DNA from: Candidatus Poribacteria bacterium | GTDB lineage: Bacteria > Poribacteria > WGA-4E > WGA-3G | Assembly: GCA_022820835.1 (NCBI GenBank) | Contig: JAJEET010000090.1 | Coordinates: 1 to 47,946, forward strand | DNA length: 47,946 bases | Reading direction: 5' to 3' | Shown here: piece after piece, positions 1-7,364 of the stretch | How the letters are laid out: each line of letters begins with the position of its first letter | Position numbering within the stretch: the stretch's first letter is position 1 | The notes under the pieces: generated by a model | Seen by the model: the letters and a program-made list of their open reading frames with translations, nothing else | The model's database searches: none | What the model was told of the DNA's origin: nothing | Made by a program: the position numbers and the translations under genes

Positions 1-10
1 GAGGTATTTT

Positions 11-1147
11 ATGAAATGTGGATATACCCCAAAATGGGTCCATCCAAAGAAAATGATAACACAGTTTTCAGAAACTTTCAAGGCTGTTGACGTGAAAAAA
101 ACGAGTCTCCGAAATCTACTGCTCGTTATCTTGGCAGTCGCTGCTGCGAAAACCTTTCGTATCAACATGATCGCAGCGCGTTTACCCATCATCGTCAAAA
201 AAGAGAAGTCAAAACAAAAACGGTTGCTCCGGTTTCTTGAAACCCCCTTGCCACTTGATGCCCTCATGGAGGCATGGTGCCTTTCCGTCTGTCGCTGGGT
301 CTGGCGAAGGACACAAGATTATTTCTATGTCATCATTGATGAGACCGACCTCCCTAATGGATGGAAAGCAATCGTCGCAGCCATCCCTTTTCGCAACCGC
401 GCAATACCCATCTTCTGGTGCGTCTATGAAGATGAAGAAATTCAAAATATGACCTATAAAAGTCATAATACCATCATTCAGGACTTCTGCCTGAAAGTCA
501 ATGAGCTAACACTCAGCGTTCTCCGAAATAAGAAACAGAAACCCTTGTTCGTCTTTGACCGAGGGTTCGCACGGGCACAATACGTCATTGACTTTCTCAA
601 GAAAAAGGATATCGCCTTCGTCATGCGGATCTGTCGCAACGTCGGTATCACACACCAAGGAAATACGAAGAAACTTGATGACATGGACGCAGGTGGATAT
701 TCAAATGTGCTTTATCATAAACAACACCAGATACCACTGAACCTTTATATCTACAGAAACCAAGATTTCAAAGACCCGATGTATCTCATCTCTAATGTTT
801 ATCAAGGCACTGAAATCCATGACTGCTACAAACGCAGAATGCAGATTGAACACGGATTCCGAGATATCAAGACGCGCTTCGGATTCCGCCACATCGTTTT
901 GAAAAAGCCTGAGAAAGCACGCATCCGGCTTTTGTGGTTCATTGCCTGTCTGACTTATGGATTCTCCTTTCTCTGTTATGAGAAAACCATACAACCCGTG
1001 GCAGAGCATCGCAATACAGGACGGAAACTTCATGCTGTTATTACCCTGATAAAGGATGTTTTGATGGAGACTTGGACATCTCAAGCACTCCTGAATTCTC
1101 TTGAGGACTGTCGATGCAGGGGCGATACATGTTTCGCAACCTATTGA
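11..1147 (+). CDS. IS4-family DDE transposase
   Basis: This 378-residue protein is a DDE transposase that would cut and rejoin the ends of its insertion sequence. The catalytic triad is visible: Asp110 in VIIDETD, Asp183 in VFDRGFAR and Glu280. Around Glu280 the IS4 signature Y-(2)-R-(3)-E-(6)-K is exact, with Tyr273, Arg276, Glu280 and Lys287. The length is normal for IS4 members and the frame is intact, so the enzyme may be active. The left end of the element lies before the window (only 10 bases precede the ATG), so the left terminal repeat cannot be seen, and I could not define the right one between 1148 and 1222. It lies next to toxin-antitoxin modules. Family assignment is firm; the subgroup is not. 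Confidence 0.9.
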   Translation: MKCGYTPKWVHPKKMITQFSETFKAVDVKKTSLRNLLLVILAVAAAKTFRINMIAARLPIIVKKEKSKQKRLLRFLETPLPLDALMEAWCLSVCRWVWRRTQDYFYVIIDETDLPNGWKAIVAAIPFRNRAIPIFWCVYEDEEIQNMTYKSHNTIIQDFCLKVNELTLSVLRNKKQKPLFVFDRGFARAQYVIDFLKKKDIAFVMRICRNVGITHQGNTKKLDDMDAGGYSNVLYHKQHQIPLNLYIYRNQDFKDPMYLISNVYQGTEIHDCYKRRMQIEHGFRDIKTRFGFRHIVLKKPEKARIRLLWFIACLTYGFSFLCYEKTIQPVAEHRNTGRKLHAVITLIKDVLMETWTSQALLNSLEDCRCRGDTCFATY

Positions 1148-1222
1148 CTTTCTCACACACACGGCAACCTGTAACAACTATAGTCTATACTTACAGAAAA
1201 ATGGGGGTAAATGAATTTTTAT

Positions 1223-1251
1223 TTGACAAATCGCACGGCATAAGTTATGCT
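1223..1251 (+). promoter_or_regulatory. Sigma-70 promoter for the first toxin-antitoxin module
   Basis: TTGACA at 1223-1228 is followed by a 17-base spacer and TATGCT at 1246-1251. Transcription would start near 1258, about 20 bases before the toxin start position at 1278, with GGAG at 1265-1268 as ribosome binding site. Confidence 0.6.
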
Positions 1252-1277
1252 AATCATAGAGATCGGAGAAATCTTTA

Positions 1278-1616
1278 ATACGTAATACACATCGACGAGA
1301 AATAGAAACTTACCATACGCAAAACGGACGTGAACCTTCCACGGAATGGTTTAACGCAATTCGAGATACAAGCACACAAACGAGAATTCGAGGACGACTT
1401 GACCGGCTTGAAGCTGGCAATTTTGGTGATTGCCAATCAGTTGGTAGTGGTGTCTTTGAGCTACGTCTCCATTTTGGTCCAGGCTATCGTATCTATTTTG
1501 GTGAAGTGGATAGAACAATTGTCCTTTTACTTTGTGGCGAGGATAAGTCAACACAAACACGGGACATCCGACGCGCAAAAACCTATTGGTTAGAATATAA
1601 GGAGGAACGGCAATGA
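1278..1616 (+). pseudogene. RelE/HigB-like (Gp49-type) toxin with ATA in place of its start codon
   Basis: This reading frame of 112 codons is a close paralogue of the toxin at 2047. Aligned over the first 25 positions without gaps, its first codon is ATA where the second copy has ATG. A GGAG at 1265-1268 stands nine bases before the ATA, so the initiation site is otherwise intact. The core RelE/HigB-like stretch is preserved (GVFELRLHFGPGYRIYFGE, then IVLLLCGEDK). Its stop overlaps the antitoxin ATG by four bases. Such toxins are ribosome-dependent mRNA nucleases neutralised by the adjacent HTH antitoxin. Either the toxin has been silenced by one G-to-A change or it starts weakly on ATA. There is no in-frame ATG, GTG or TTG upstream before the stop at 1257-1259. 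Confidence 0.75.
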
Positions 1617-2017
1617 GAAAGTACCGAAAATGGCGAGACATCGTAATAGAACAACTTGCTGAGGACTGGGATGCAGCACTTGACTATATCCAATTCGCAA
1701 TGGAAGAATACCAAGTTGATGGGGACACTGAAGTATTTCTATTAGCACTCTACACCTTTGTAGAATCGCAAGGTGGAGCTGCCGAGGTGGCTAAGCGAGC
1801 CGCCATAGCACCAGAGACCCTGTCGAAAATCCTTTCAAGCAACGAGGCTCCTTATCTTGATACCTTTGTAACCATTCTCAAGGCACTTGGATGCAGGCTT
1901 TCAATCGAACCTCTAAAAGCCGAGGACTGTAGTCCAGATCGCGCGGACGTGGATACCTCGGTTACACCGATAAAGGACACCAAACCTGAGATAGCACTCG
2001 CTACGGATAATAAATAG
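1613..2017 (+). CDS. HigA-like HTH antitoxin, copy 1
   Basis: This 134-residue protein fits the HTH 'addiction module antidote' type. The helix-turn-helix lies about residues 57-95, with the pattern AAEVAKRAAIAPETLSKILS followed by a second helix region ending ILKALGCRLSIEPL. It should bind and neutralise the RelE-like toxin encoded just upstream and repress the shared promoter at 1223. A strong AAGGAGG site precedes the ATG at 1613, and the ATG overlaps the toxin stop. The last part of the gene is almost identical to the end of the second antitoxin (2379-2783), while the first third differs strongly. The acidic tail after residue 102 is unusual and shared only with that copy. It is intact although its toxin lacks a normal start codon. 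Confidence 0.8.
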   Translation: MRKYRKWRDIVIEQLAEDWDAALDYIQFAMEEYQVDGDTEVFLLALYTFVESQGGAAEVAKRAAIAPETLSKILSSNEAPYLDTFVTILKALGCRLSIEPLKAEDCSPDRADVDTSVTPIKDTKPEIALATDNK

Positions 2018-2046
2018 AAACTCTTTCGCTACTACACGAATCAATA

Positions 2047-2382
2047 ATGCACAACATACATCCTCAAGAATTGCAATTTTATCAGACTCCGAGCGGAAAT
2101 GTCCCGTTTATTCAATGGTTTAATGGGTTTCAAGATCAGAGAACACAGACAAGAATCCAGAAACGACTGCAGCATCTTGAACACGGCAATTTTGGGGATT
2201 GTCAATCTGTGGGAGACGGTGTCTTTGAGCTGCGTCTCCATTTTGGACAGGGTTATCGTATCTATTTTGGTAAAATTGACAACACAATCGTTCTTCTGCT
2301 CTGCGGTGGCGATAAATCATCACAGACGCGAGATATTGCACGCGCAAAAACCTATTGGTTGGAACATAAGGAGACAACATGA
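2047..2382 (+). CDS. RelE/HigB-like (Gp49-type) toxin, copy 2
   Basis: This 111-residue protein belongs to the RelE/ParE superfamily, phage-derived Gp49-like/HigB branch (motif GVFELRLHFGQGYRIYFGK, then TIVLLLCGGDK). By family it is an mRNA interferase that acts on translating ribosomes, held inactive by the antitoxin that follows. It begins with a standard ATG, in contrast with the first copy. Its stop overlaps the antitoxin ATG at 2379 by four bases, so the pair is translationally coupled. Upstream is only 29 bases from the end of antitoxin copy 1, so all four genes may form one transcript from the promoter at 1223. No clear ribosome binding site is seen before the ATG. Confidence 0.8.
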   Translation: MHNIHPQELQFYQTPSGNVPFIQWFNGFQDQRTQTRIQKRLQHLEHGNFGDCQSVGDGVFELRLHFGQGYRIYFGKIDNTIVLLLCGGDKSSQTRDIARAKTYWLEHKETT

Positions 2383-2783
2383 TAAAAAAATATCCAAAAT
2401 GGCGTAATTTTTTACTGCGGAAACTTGCCAGACGTGAGGCGGCGATTGATTATCTCCACATCACATTAGAAGAATACCAAGCTGATGGCGATACATCTTT
2501 CTTTCTAAAAGAAATCCAAACAGTTGTAGAAGCACAAGGTGGAACTGCCGCGATCGCCAAACGAGCCGCGATGTCGCCAGAAACGCTGTCGAAAATCCTT
2601 TCAAGCGAAGAAGCTCCGCACCTTGACACCTTCGCGACTATTCTAAAGGCACTTGGATGCAGGCTTTCAATCGAACCCCTCAAAGCCGAGGACTGTAGTC
2701 CAGATCGCGCGGACGTGGATACCTCGGTTACCCCGATAAAGGACACCAAACCTGAGATAGCACTCGCTACAGATAATAAATAA
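2379..2783 (+). CDS. HigA-like HTH antitoxin, copy 2
   Basis: This 134-residue HTH antitoxin is a paralogue of the protein at 1613. The HTH core reads AAIAKRAAMSPETLSKILS. It would neutralise the toxin at 2047. From about residue 89 to the end the two antitoxins are the same protein and differ by only a few bases, while residues 1-50 diverge. Its stop codon TAA (2781-2783) is the first three bases of a 156-bp repeat element; copy 1 ends instead in TAG followed by unrelated DNA. The repeat therefore inserted exactly at the stop codon and now supplies it. Confidence 0.8.
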   Translation: MIKKYPKWRNFLLRKLARREAAIDYLHITLEEYQADGDTSFFLKEIQTVVEAQGGTAAIAKRAAMSPETLSKILSSEEAPHLDTFATILKALGCRLSIEPLKAEDCSPDRADVDTSVTPIKDTKPEIALATDNK

Positions 2784-2936
2784 CGTGAACTTGAAAATAA
2801 ATCTGTAGGTTGGGTTGAGCGGTAAATACACACTAAAAAACCGTATAATTTCGACAAATATGCCGCTTTTCAAGGCACTTTCTGCATAAATAGCGGTAGC
2901 GAAACCCAACATCCCACTTTTATCAAACTCACGTTA
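2781..2936. repeat. 155-bp TA-flanked MITE-like repeat, copy 1
   Basis: The first of three copies in the window (others at 7096 and 21637). It starts TAACGTGAACTTGA and ends TCAAACTCACGTTA, which are imperfect inverted repeats flanked by TA. The interior holds a second inverted pair built on GTAGGTTGGGTT and AACCCAACATCCCAC. It has no coding capacity. This copy is one base longer because of an extra A in an A-run. Confidence 0.85.
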
Positions 2937-2983
2937 AATAGGAGCAGCACATAAGAACAGTCCAAAATTTGGCTTAGGACACA

Positions 2984-3226
2984 TTGACAGAGGTATGGCT
3001 CAATTGGGAAAAAGCCTCCAAACCCGAACAAGAAATCTTCGGATGTTACACCGTCAATGATAGCTGGGTATTCATACGCGGTGTCGTCAGCGATATTGAG
3101 ACCGATAAACCGACGTTCACACTTGAATTTTCGCCGGTATACAACGGAATATGGGACGCAGAACAGATCGTCCAACTTCTGAAGTTTATCGTTGCCAAAC
3201 ACTTAGAGGAGATAAATAATGGCTGA
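2984..3226 (+). CDS. Small protein of unknown function
   Basis: This 80-residue reading frame overlaps the start of the large hydrolase gene by eight bases, which suggests coupling. The only possible start in frame is TTG at 2984, because a stop lies at 2975-2977; AGGA at 2976 could serve as a weak ribosome binding site. The protein is mildly acidic, has no signal peptide or membrane segment, and ends in an amphipathic helix (EQIVQLLKFIVAKHLEEI). I do not recognise a family. The start right after a stop and the short distance to a repeat element at 2781-2936 leave open that the gene has lost its 5' end. Confidence 0.4.
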   Translation: MTEVWLNWEKASKPEQEIFGCYTVNDSWVFIRGVVSDIETDKPTFTLEFSPVYNGIWDAEQIVQLLKFIVAKHLEEINNG

Positions 3227-5228
3227 ACAACATCACGAACTCGCGCATGTTTTTAGTGAACCCTCTGGAAGGGTGAAAGACGCGCGCGCCGGCGGCCTAC
3301 GCGATGTCAACACCCCATACACTTTTCCGGGTTATACCAAAGCAGAATGGCTCGAAAAAGCCGATGCTTTACGCCAACAGATTCGCGTCGCTAACGGCCT
3401 GATACCGGCACACGAACCAACGCCACTGAACGCCGAGATTTTCGGCAAGATCGAACGCGAAGATTACAGCGTGGAGAAGGTCTATTTTGAACCGTTTCCG
3501 GGATTCTTCACAACCGGAAACCTCTACCGCCCACTTGGAAAGTCGGGACCCTTCCCCGGAATCGTGAGTCCCCACGGACACTGGGGCCGCGGCAGACTTG
3601 AGAATATTGAGCGAGGTTCAATCCCCGGACGTTGTATCAACTTCGCGAAACAGGGGCATGTCATCTTTGCCTATGACATGCTCGGTTATAACGATAGTGG
3701 TAAACAGATTGAACATCGTTACGGCGGCGCGCGAGAAGGTCTCTGGGGCCTGAGTGCAATGGGGCTCCAACTCCAAAACAGTATCCGTGCGATCGACTTT
3801 TTACAGAGCCTGCCGGACGTAGATGCAGAGCGTATCGGTTGTACAGGCGCGTCTGGTGGCGGCACGCAGACCTTTATACTGACAGCAGTAGATGAACGCG
3901 TGAAGGTCTCTGCGCCAGTCAATATGATCTCTGCGACAATGCAAGGCGGCTGCCTCTGTGAAAACGCACCGAACCTCCGCTTGGATGTTAGCAACCTCGA
4001 AATCGGCGCGTTGATGGCACCGCGTCCGCTCTTACTTGTTTCAGCAACTGGGGATTGGACAGTGAAAACGCCGACGGTTGAATATCCTGCTATCCGAAGT
4101 ATCTATGAACACTTCAACGCAGCGGATAAAGTCCATCAGGTTCAGGTAGATGCGGAACACAACTATAACCGAGAGAGTCGTGAAGCGGTATATGCGTGGT
4201 TCGCGAAATGGTTCTTGGGCGCAGAGGACGCTTCGCTGTCTAAAGAGGTCGAATTTCAGGTTGAACCGGATGATGACCTATTAGTATTCTCAGAACGTGA
4301 GTTGCCAGCACACGCGTTGAAACAGGAAGATTTTCTGCCGACTTGGGTATCCCGTTCCGAACAAGCCATCGAAAATCGGAAACCGACGAACGAAACAGAA
4401 CTTCAGACGTTCCGAGAAGAGATGGAAAGCGGATTGCAACACGCCCTCGGGTTGCAGGTTCCAAAAATCACGGATGTAACGCTTGTTGAACCGGAAGGAG
4501 CATTTCCGACAACCTACCAAACGAACCTCTCCGCCAGACATCTTGTTATCGGCAGAAAAGGGGTTGGCGATACGATCCCTGCCATTTTGTTTAGTCCGGA
4601 GCCACAGGTCGGACACGATCCCGTCGTGTTGATCGTTCATCCGGAAGGTAAGGAGAAGTTGATTGATGCGGAGACGGGTGATCCGTCGAGCCTCATCACT
4701 GACTTACTCAGTGCGGACCGAAAGGTGCTGCTCATTGATGTCTTTGGTGTGGGTGAACATGAGGATTATGAGAGACCAGAAGATACGTCCTTTTTCACGA
4801 CCTATAACCGTACCGCTGCAGCACTCCGCGTGCAGGACATTGTAACGGCACTCCGTTGTTTCACAAGCAGAGGCGATGTCTCAGAGGTGAACCTGATTGG
4901 AATCGGCGAAGCAGGATTGTGGGGTCTACTCGCGGCTGGATTTACCGATGTCAAGAACGTTGTTATAGATACGGATGGATTTGATAACAGCAGCGACGAC
5001 GCATTTTTGAAGACCTTGCCGATACCAAGTATTCGTCGAACTGGCGATTTTAGAACTGCTGGAACACTCGTTGCACCTCGAAACTTAATCATCCACAACA
5101 CGGGTAATGTCTTTGAGACGACTTGGATACGCGATGTGTATAGAAATATCGGTGCAAGCGACGAGCTGCTTGTCGCGGAAGATCGGTTGTCTGATGAAGA
5201 AATTGTCGGTCGGGTAGCGTCGGCGTAG
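3219..5228 (+). CDS. Alpha/beta hydrolase, acetyl-xylan-esterase-like
   Basis: This 669-residue protein has an N-terminal alpha/beta hydrolase domain (about 80-335) of the acetyl-xylan-esterase/dienelactone-hydrolase type. The nucleophile elbow is GASGGG with Ser212; Asp279 (SATGDW) and His314 (DAEHNYN) are at the expected places for the rest of the triad. The motif SPHGHWGRG near 117-125 fits the oxyanion-hole region. A second hydrolase-like fold seems to occupy about 430-669 (LIVHPEG, LIDVFGVGE), but its elbow is GIGEAG with Glu in place of Ser, so that half is probably inactive. No signal peptide is seen, so it should act in the cytoplasm on ester-bearing sugars or similar substrates. AGAGGAG stands before the ATG. 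The substrate is not known. Confidence 0.8.
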   Translation: MAEQHHELAHVFSEPSGRVKDARAGGLRDVNTPYTFPGYTKAEWLEKADALRQQIRVANGLIPAHEPTPLNAEIFGKIEREDYSVEKVYFEPFPGFFTTGNLYRPLGKSGPFPGIVSPHGHWGRGRLENIERGSIPGRCINFAKQGHVIFAYDMLGYNDSGKQIEHRYGGAREGLWGLSAMGLQLQNSIRAIDFLQSLPDVDAERIGCTGASGGGTQTFILTAVDERVKVSAPVNMISATMQGGCLCENAPNLRLDVSNLEIGALMAPRPLLLVSATGDWTVKTPTVEYPAIRSIYEHFNAADKVHQVQVDAEHNYNRESREAVYAWFAKWFLGAEDASLSKEVEFQVEPDDDLLVFSERELPAHALKQEDFLPTWVSRSEQAIENRKPTNETELQTFREEMESGLQHALGLQVPKITDVTLVEPEGAFPTTYQTNLSARHLVIGRKGVGDTIPAILFSPEPQVGHDPVVLIVHPEGKEKLIDAETGDPSSLITDLLSADRKVLLIDVFGVGEHEDYERPEDTSFFTTYNRTAAALRVQDIVTALRCFTSRGDVSEVNLIGIGEAGLWGLLAAGFTDVKNVVIDTDGFDNSSDDAFLKTLPIPSIRRTGDFRTAGTLVAPRNLIIHNTGNVFETTWIRDVYRNIGASDELLVAEDRLSDEEIVGRVASA

Positions 5229-5257
5229 GATAGGACCTACGCCCCACCTCGCAGGGT

Positions 5258-5318
5258 TTTGCTTGGGTTGTTTCTTCAAGTTCCCTCGTCCGCTGTAAAG
5301 TGTCTCATTGTAGCATAG
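5258..5318. repeat. Partial copy of the TTGCTTGGGT..TCCCTCGTCCG repeat
   Basis: This intergenic stretch matches part of the 118-bp units at 26399-26634 (TTTTGCTTGGGTTG, TTTCTTCAAG, CCCTCGTCCG, GTGTC). It lacks the complete ends, so it looks like a decayed copy. The rest of the interval to 5392 holds AT-rich DNA with no gene. Confidence 0.5.
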
Positions 5319-5392
5319 GCTGTTAGCCTGTGCCTCCGTGAGACATATATTCACAAGTTCACATATATAATCTTGAAATCCACTATAAAAAT

Positions 5393-5419
5393 AGGGCGGA
5401 CCTTATGAGGGTCCGCCCT
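5393..5419 (-). terminator. Rho-independent terminator of the first ammonium transporter gene
   Basis: A perfect 10-bp stem (AGGGCGGACC / GGTCCGCCCT) with a 7-base loop is followed on the minus strand by ATTTTTATAG. It lies 55 bases past the stop of the gene at 5474. Confidence 0.85.
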
Positions 5420-5473
5420 GATATTTGCAGGCACGATTATTGTAACATCGTGCTGAACCGGAAAATGGATTAC

Positions 5474-6850
5474 CTATGAGAGGTTGTATCCACGTTCGTT
5501 GTGTTGTGAGAGGTCGAGTCCCATCCGTTCCTCATCCTCTTCAACGCGTAAGCCAACTGTGGCATCAACGATCTTGAGAATGATAAACGAGAGTACGCCA
5601 CTCCAAATGAGTGTAATAACGATGCTAAGGAACTGCGCCCAGACCTGTGTCCCGATTGTCATACCTTCAGCTAATCCGCTACCGCCTAAGCCTTCAGCGA
5701 CAAAAACGCCAGTCAACAGCGCGCCGACAATTCCACCGATACCGTGAACGCCGAATGCGTCAAGCGAATCGTCATAGCCGAGTTTCGACTTCAGACTCGT
5801 AGCACCCCAATAGCAGACAACTCCAGAAACAGCACCGATAACGAGTGCACCCATAGGTCCGACGGAACCGGAAGCAGGTGTGATAGCAACCAATCCAGCG
5901 ACGGCACCCGTCACAATACCCAATGCACTCGGTTTACGGTGTACCGCCCATTCAACAAACATCCATGTAATCGCAGCGGTAGCAGTTGAGATTTGCGTAA
6001 CGAGCATTGCCATCCCAGCAGTTCCATCCGCGGCAACGGCACTGCCAGCATTGAAACCGAACCAACCGACCCAGAGCATTGAAGCACCGACGACAGTAAG
6101 CGTCAAACTATGCGGTGGCATAGCAGAGGTACCGTATCCAATCCGTTTGCCGACCAAGATCGCAGCGACAAGGGCGGCGATTCCGGCGTTGATATGCACG
6201 ACGTTTCCACCTGCGAAGTCGAGTGCGCCGATAATATCACCAAATAGCGAACCGTCGCCAGACCATGCCATGTGGCAGAGCGGTGCGTATACGACTATCG
6301 ACCATAGGACGGAAAAGATTAACATCGCCGAAAATTTCATCCGTTCAGCGAATGCCCCAGCGATCAATGCCGGTGTGATAATTGCGAACGTCATCTGGAA
6401 GGTAATAAAAACCGTTTCAGGAATGTTGTCGTCATAGAGGCTATTTACGTCAACACCCTGCAGGAACATCGTGCCGAGTCCACCAACAAAGGAGCCGAGT
6501 GTGATTTTCCCTGCCTCCATACCAGCGGTATTGAAAGCGAGGCTATAACCACAGATAACCCACAAGATCGTCATCAACCCTGTCAATGCGAAACACTGCA
6601 TAAGGACAGAGAGGACATTTTGGACGCGCACGAGCCCGCCATAGAAAAGTGCAAGTCCAGGGATCGTCATAAACAGCACAAGTGCAGTTGAAGTAAGCAT
6701 CCAGGCAGTATTACCGGAATCAGGCGTTGCTGCATCTTGTGCAAGCGCCAAACTCGGTACGCCACAGATCAACAGAATGACAATTAACGCTCCGATTCGC
6801 GTGTAAACAGTTCGTTTTCTTGCTAATAGTGATGCACATCGTTGTTGCAT
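5474..6850 (-). CDS. amt: Ammonium transporter (Amt/MEP/Rh family)
   Basis: This 458-residue inner-membrane channel conducts ammonium into the cell. A signal peptide (residues 1-37, cleavage likely at ALA-QD) precedes eleven hydrophobic segments. The twin pore histidines are visible as His219 (VVHINAG) and His369 (GVHGIGG), and the Amt stretch DFAGGNVVHINAG is intact. GGAGG stands seven bases before the ATG. A second amt lies upstream on the same strand (7365), separated by a repeat element and a terminator, so the two are probably transcribed separately. No glnK gene, the usual partner, is nearby. The C-terminal tail after the last segment (RVEEDEERMGLDLSQHNERGYNLS) is the usual cytoplasmic regulatory tail. 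Confidence 0.95.
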   Translation of the reverse strand: MQQRCASLLARKRTVYTRIGALIVILLICGVPSLALAQDAATPDSGNTAWMLTSTALVLFMTIPGLALFYGGLVRVQNVLSVLMQCFALTGLMTILWVICGYSLAFNTAGMEAGKITLGSFVGGLGTMFLQGVDVNSLYDDNIPETVFITFQMTFAIITPALIAGAFAERMKFSAMLIFSVLWSIVVYAPLCHMAWSGDGSLFGDIIGALDFAGGNVVHINAGIAALVAAILVGKRIGYGTSAMPPHSLTLTVVGASMLWVGWFGFNAGSAVAADGTAGMAMLVTQISTATAAITWMFVEWAVHRKPSALGIVTGAVAGLVAITPASGSVGPMGALVIGAVSGVVCYWGATSLKSKLGYDDSLDAFGVHGIGGIVGALLTGVFVAEGLGGSGLAEGMTIGTQVWAQFLSIVITLIWSGVLSFIILKIVDATVGLRVEEDEERMGLDLSQHNERGYNLS

Positions 6851-7095
6851 CGGAATCCTCCATAATATTCACAAGCAGATATTGCTTGCTTGGTTGTTTC
6901 TATAAGGACAGACAACTTTGTTTGCCCTTCAATTTTTGTAATCGCGGGGGTTGCTATGTTTACCCGCGCTTGGTTTTTCAGACTGAAAGCGTTGCGAAGT
7001 ACACCTGAAGACGGGGTTAAAAACCCCGCCTGCAAAGGGTTTTGCGTAAGTCTTGTTAACAGAACATCTGTATTGTATCACACACTAATTTTACG

Positions 7096-7250
7096 TAACG
7101 TGAACTTGAAAATAAATCTGTAGGTTGGGTTGAGCGGTAAATACACACTAAAAACCGTATAATTTGAACAAATATGCCGCTTTTCAAGGCACTCTCTGCA
7201 CAAATAGCGGTAGCGAAACCCAACATCCCACTTTTATCAAACTCATGTTA
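7096..7250. repeat. 155-bp TA-flanked MITE-like repeat, copy 2
   Basis: Same family as 2781-2936. It begins TAACGTGAACTTGA and ends TCAAACTCATGTTA. The sequence ACGTA occurs directly on both sides (7093-7097 and 7250-7254), which fits a TA-type or slightly longer target duplication. It occupies most of the gene-free interval 6851-7364 between the two ammonium transporter genes; the remainder holds only the leader of the first gene and the terminator of the second. Confidence 0.85.
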
Positions 7251-7261
7251 CGTAGCAAAAA

Positions 7262-7326
7262 GGGGAGCACCCACAAGACGAGAAGTAAACTCAGGGATGT
7301 AAGTAAAACTTCCTGTGGGTGGTCCC
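7262..7326 (-). terminator. Probable terminator of the second ammonium transporter gene
   Basis: The stem CACCCACA / TGTGGGTG extends imperfectly to GGGG..CCC and encloses a loop of about 38 bases. On the minus strand it is followed by CCCCTTTTTGC. It lies just past the stop at 7365. Confidence 0.6.
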
Positions 7327-7364
7327 TATTAAATTTGTAGCGCAAAGGCTACTGGACAAATACA

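Noticed and set aside
1330..1593. An 87-codon plus-strand frame with ATG-like start
   Set aside because: It is a shadow of the RelE-like toxin; the toxin frame matches the sister copy along its whole length, this one does not.
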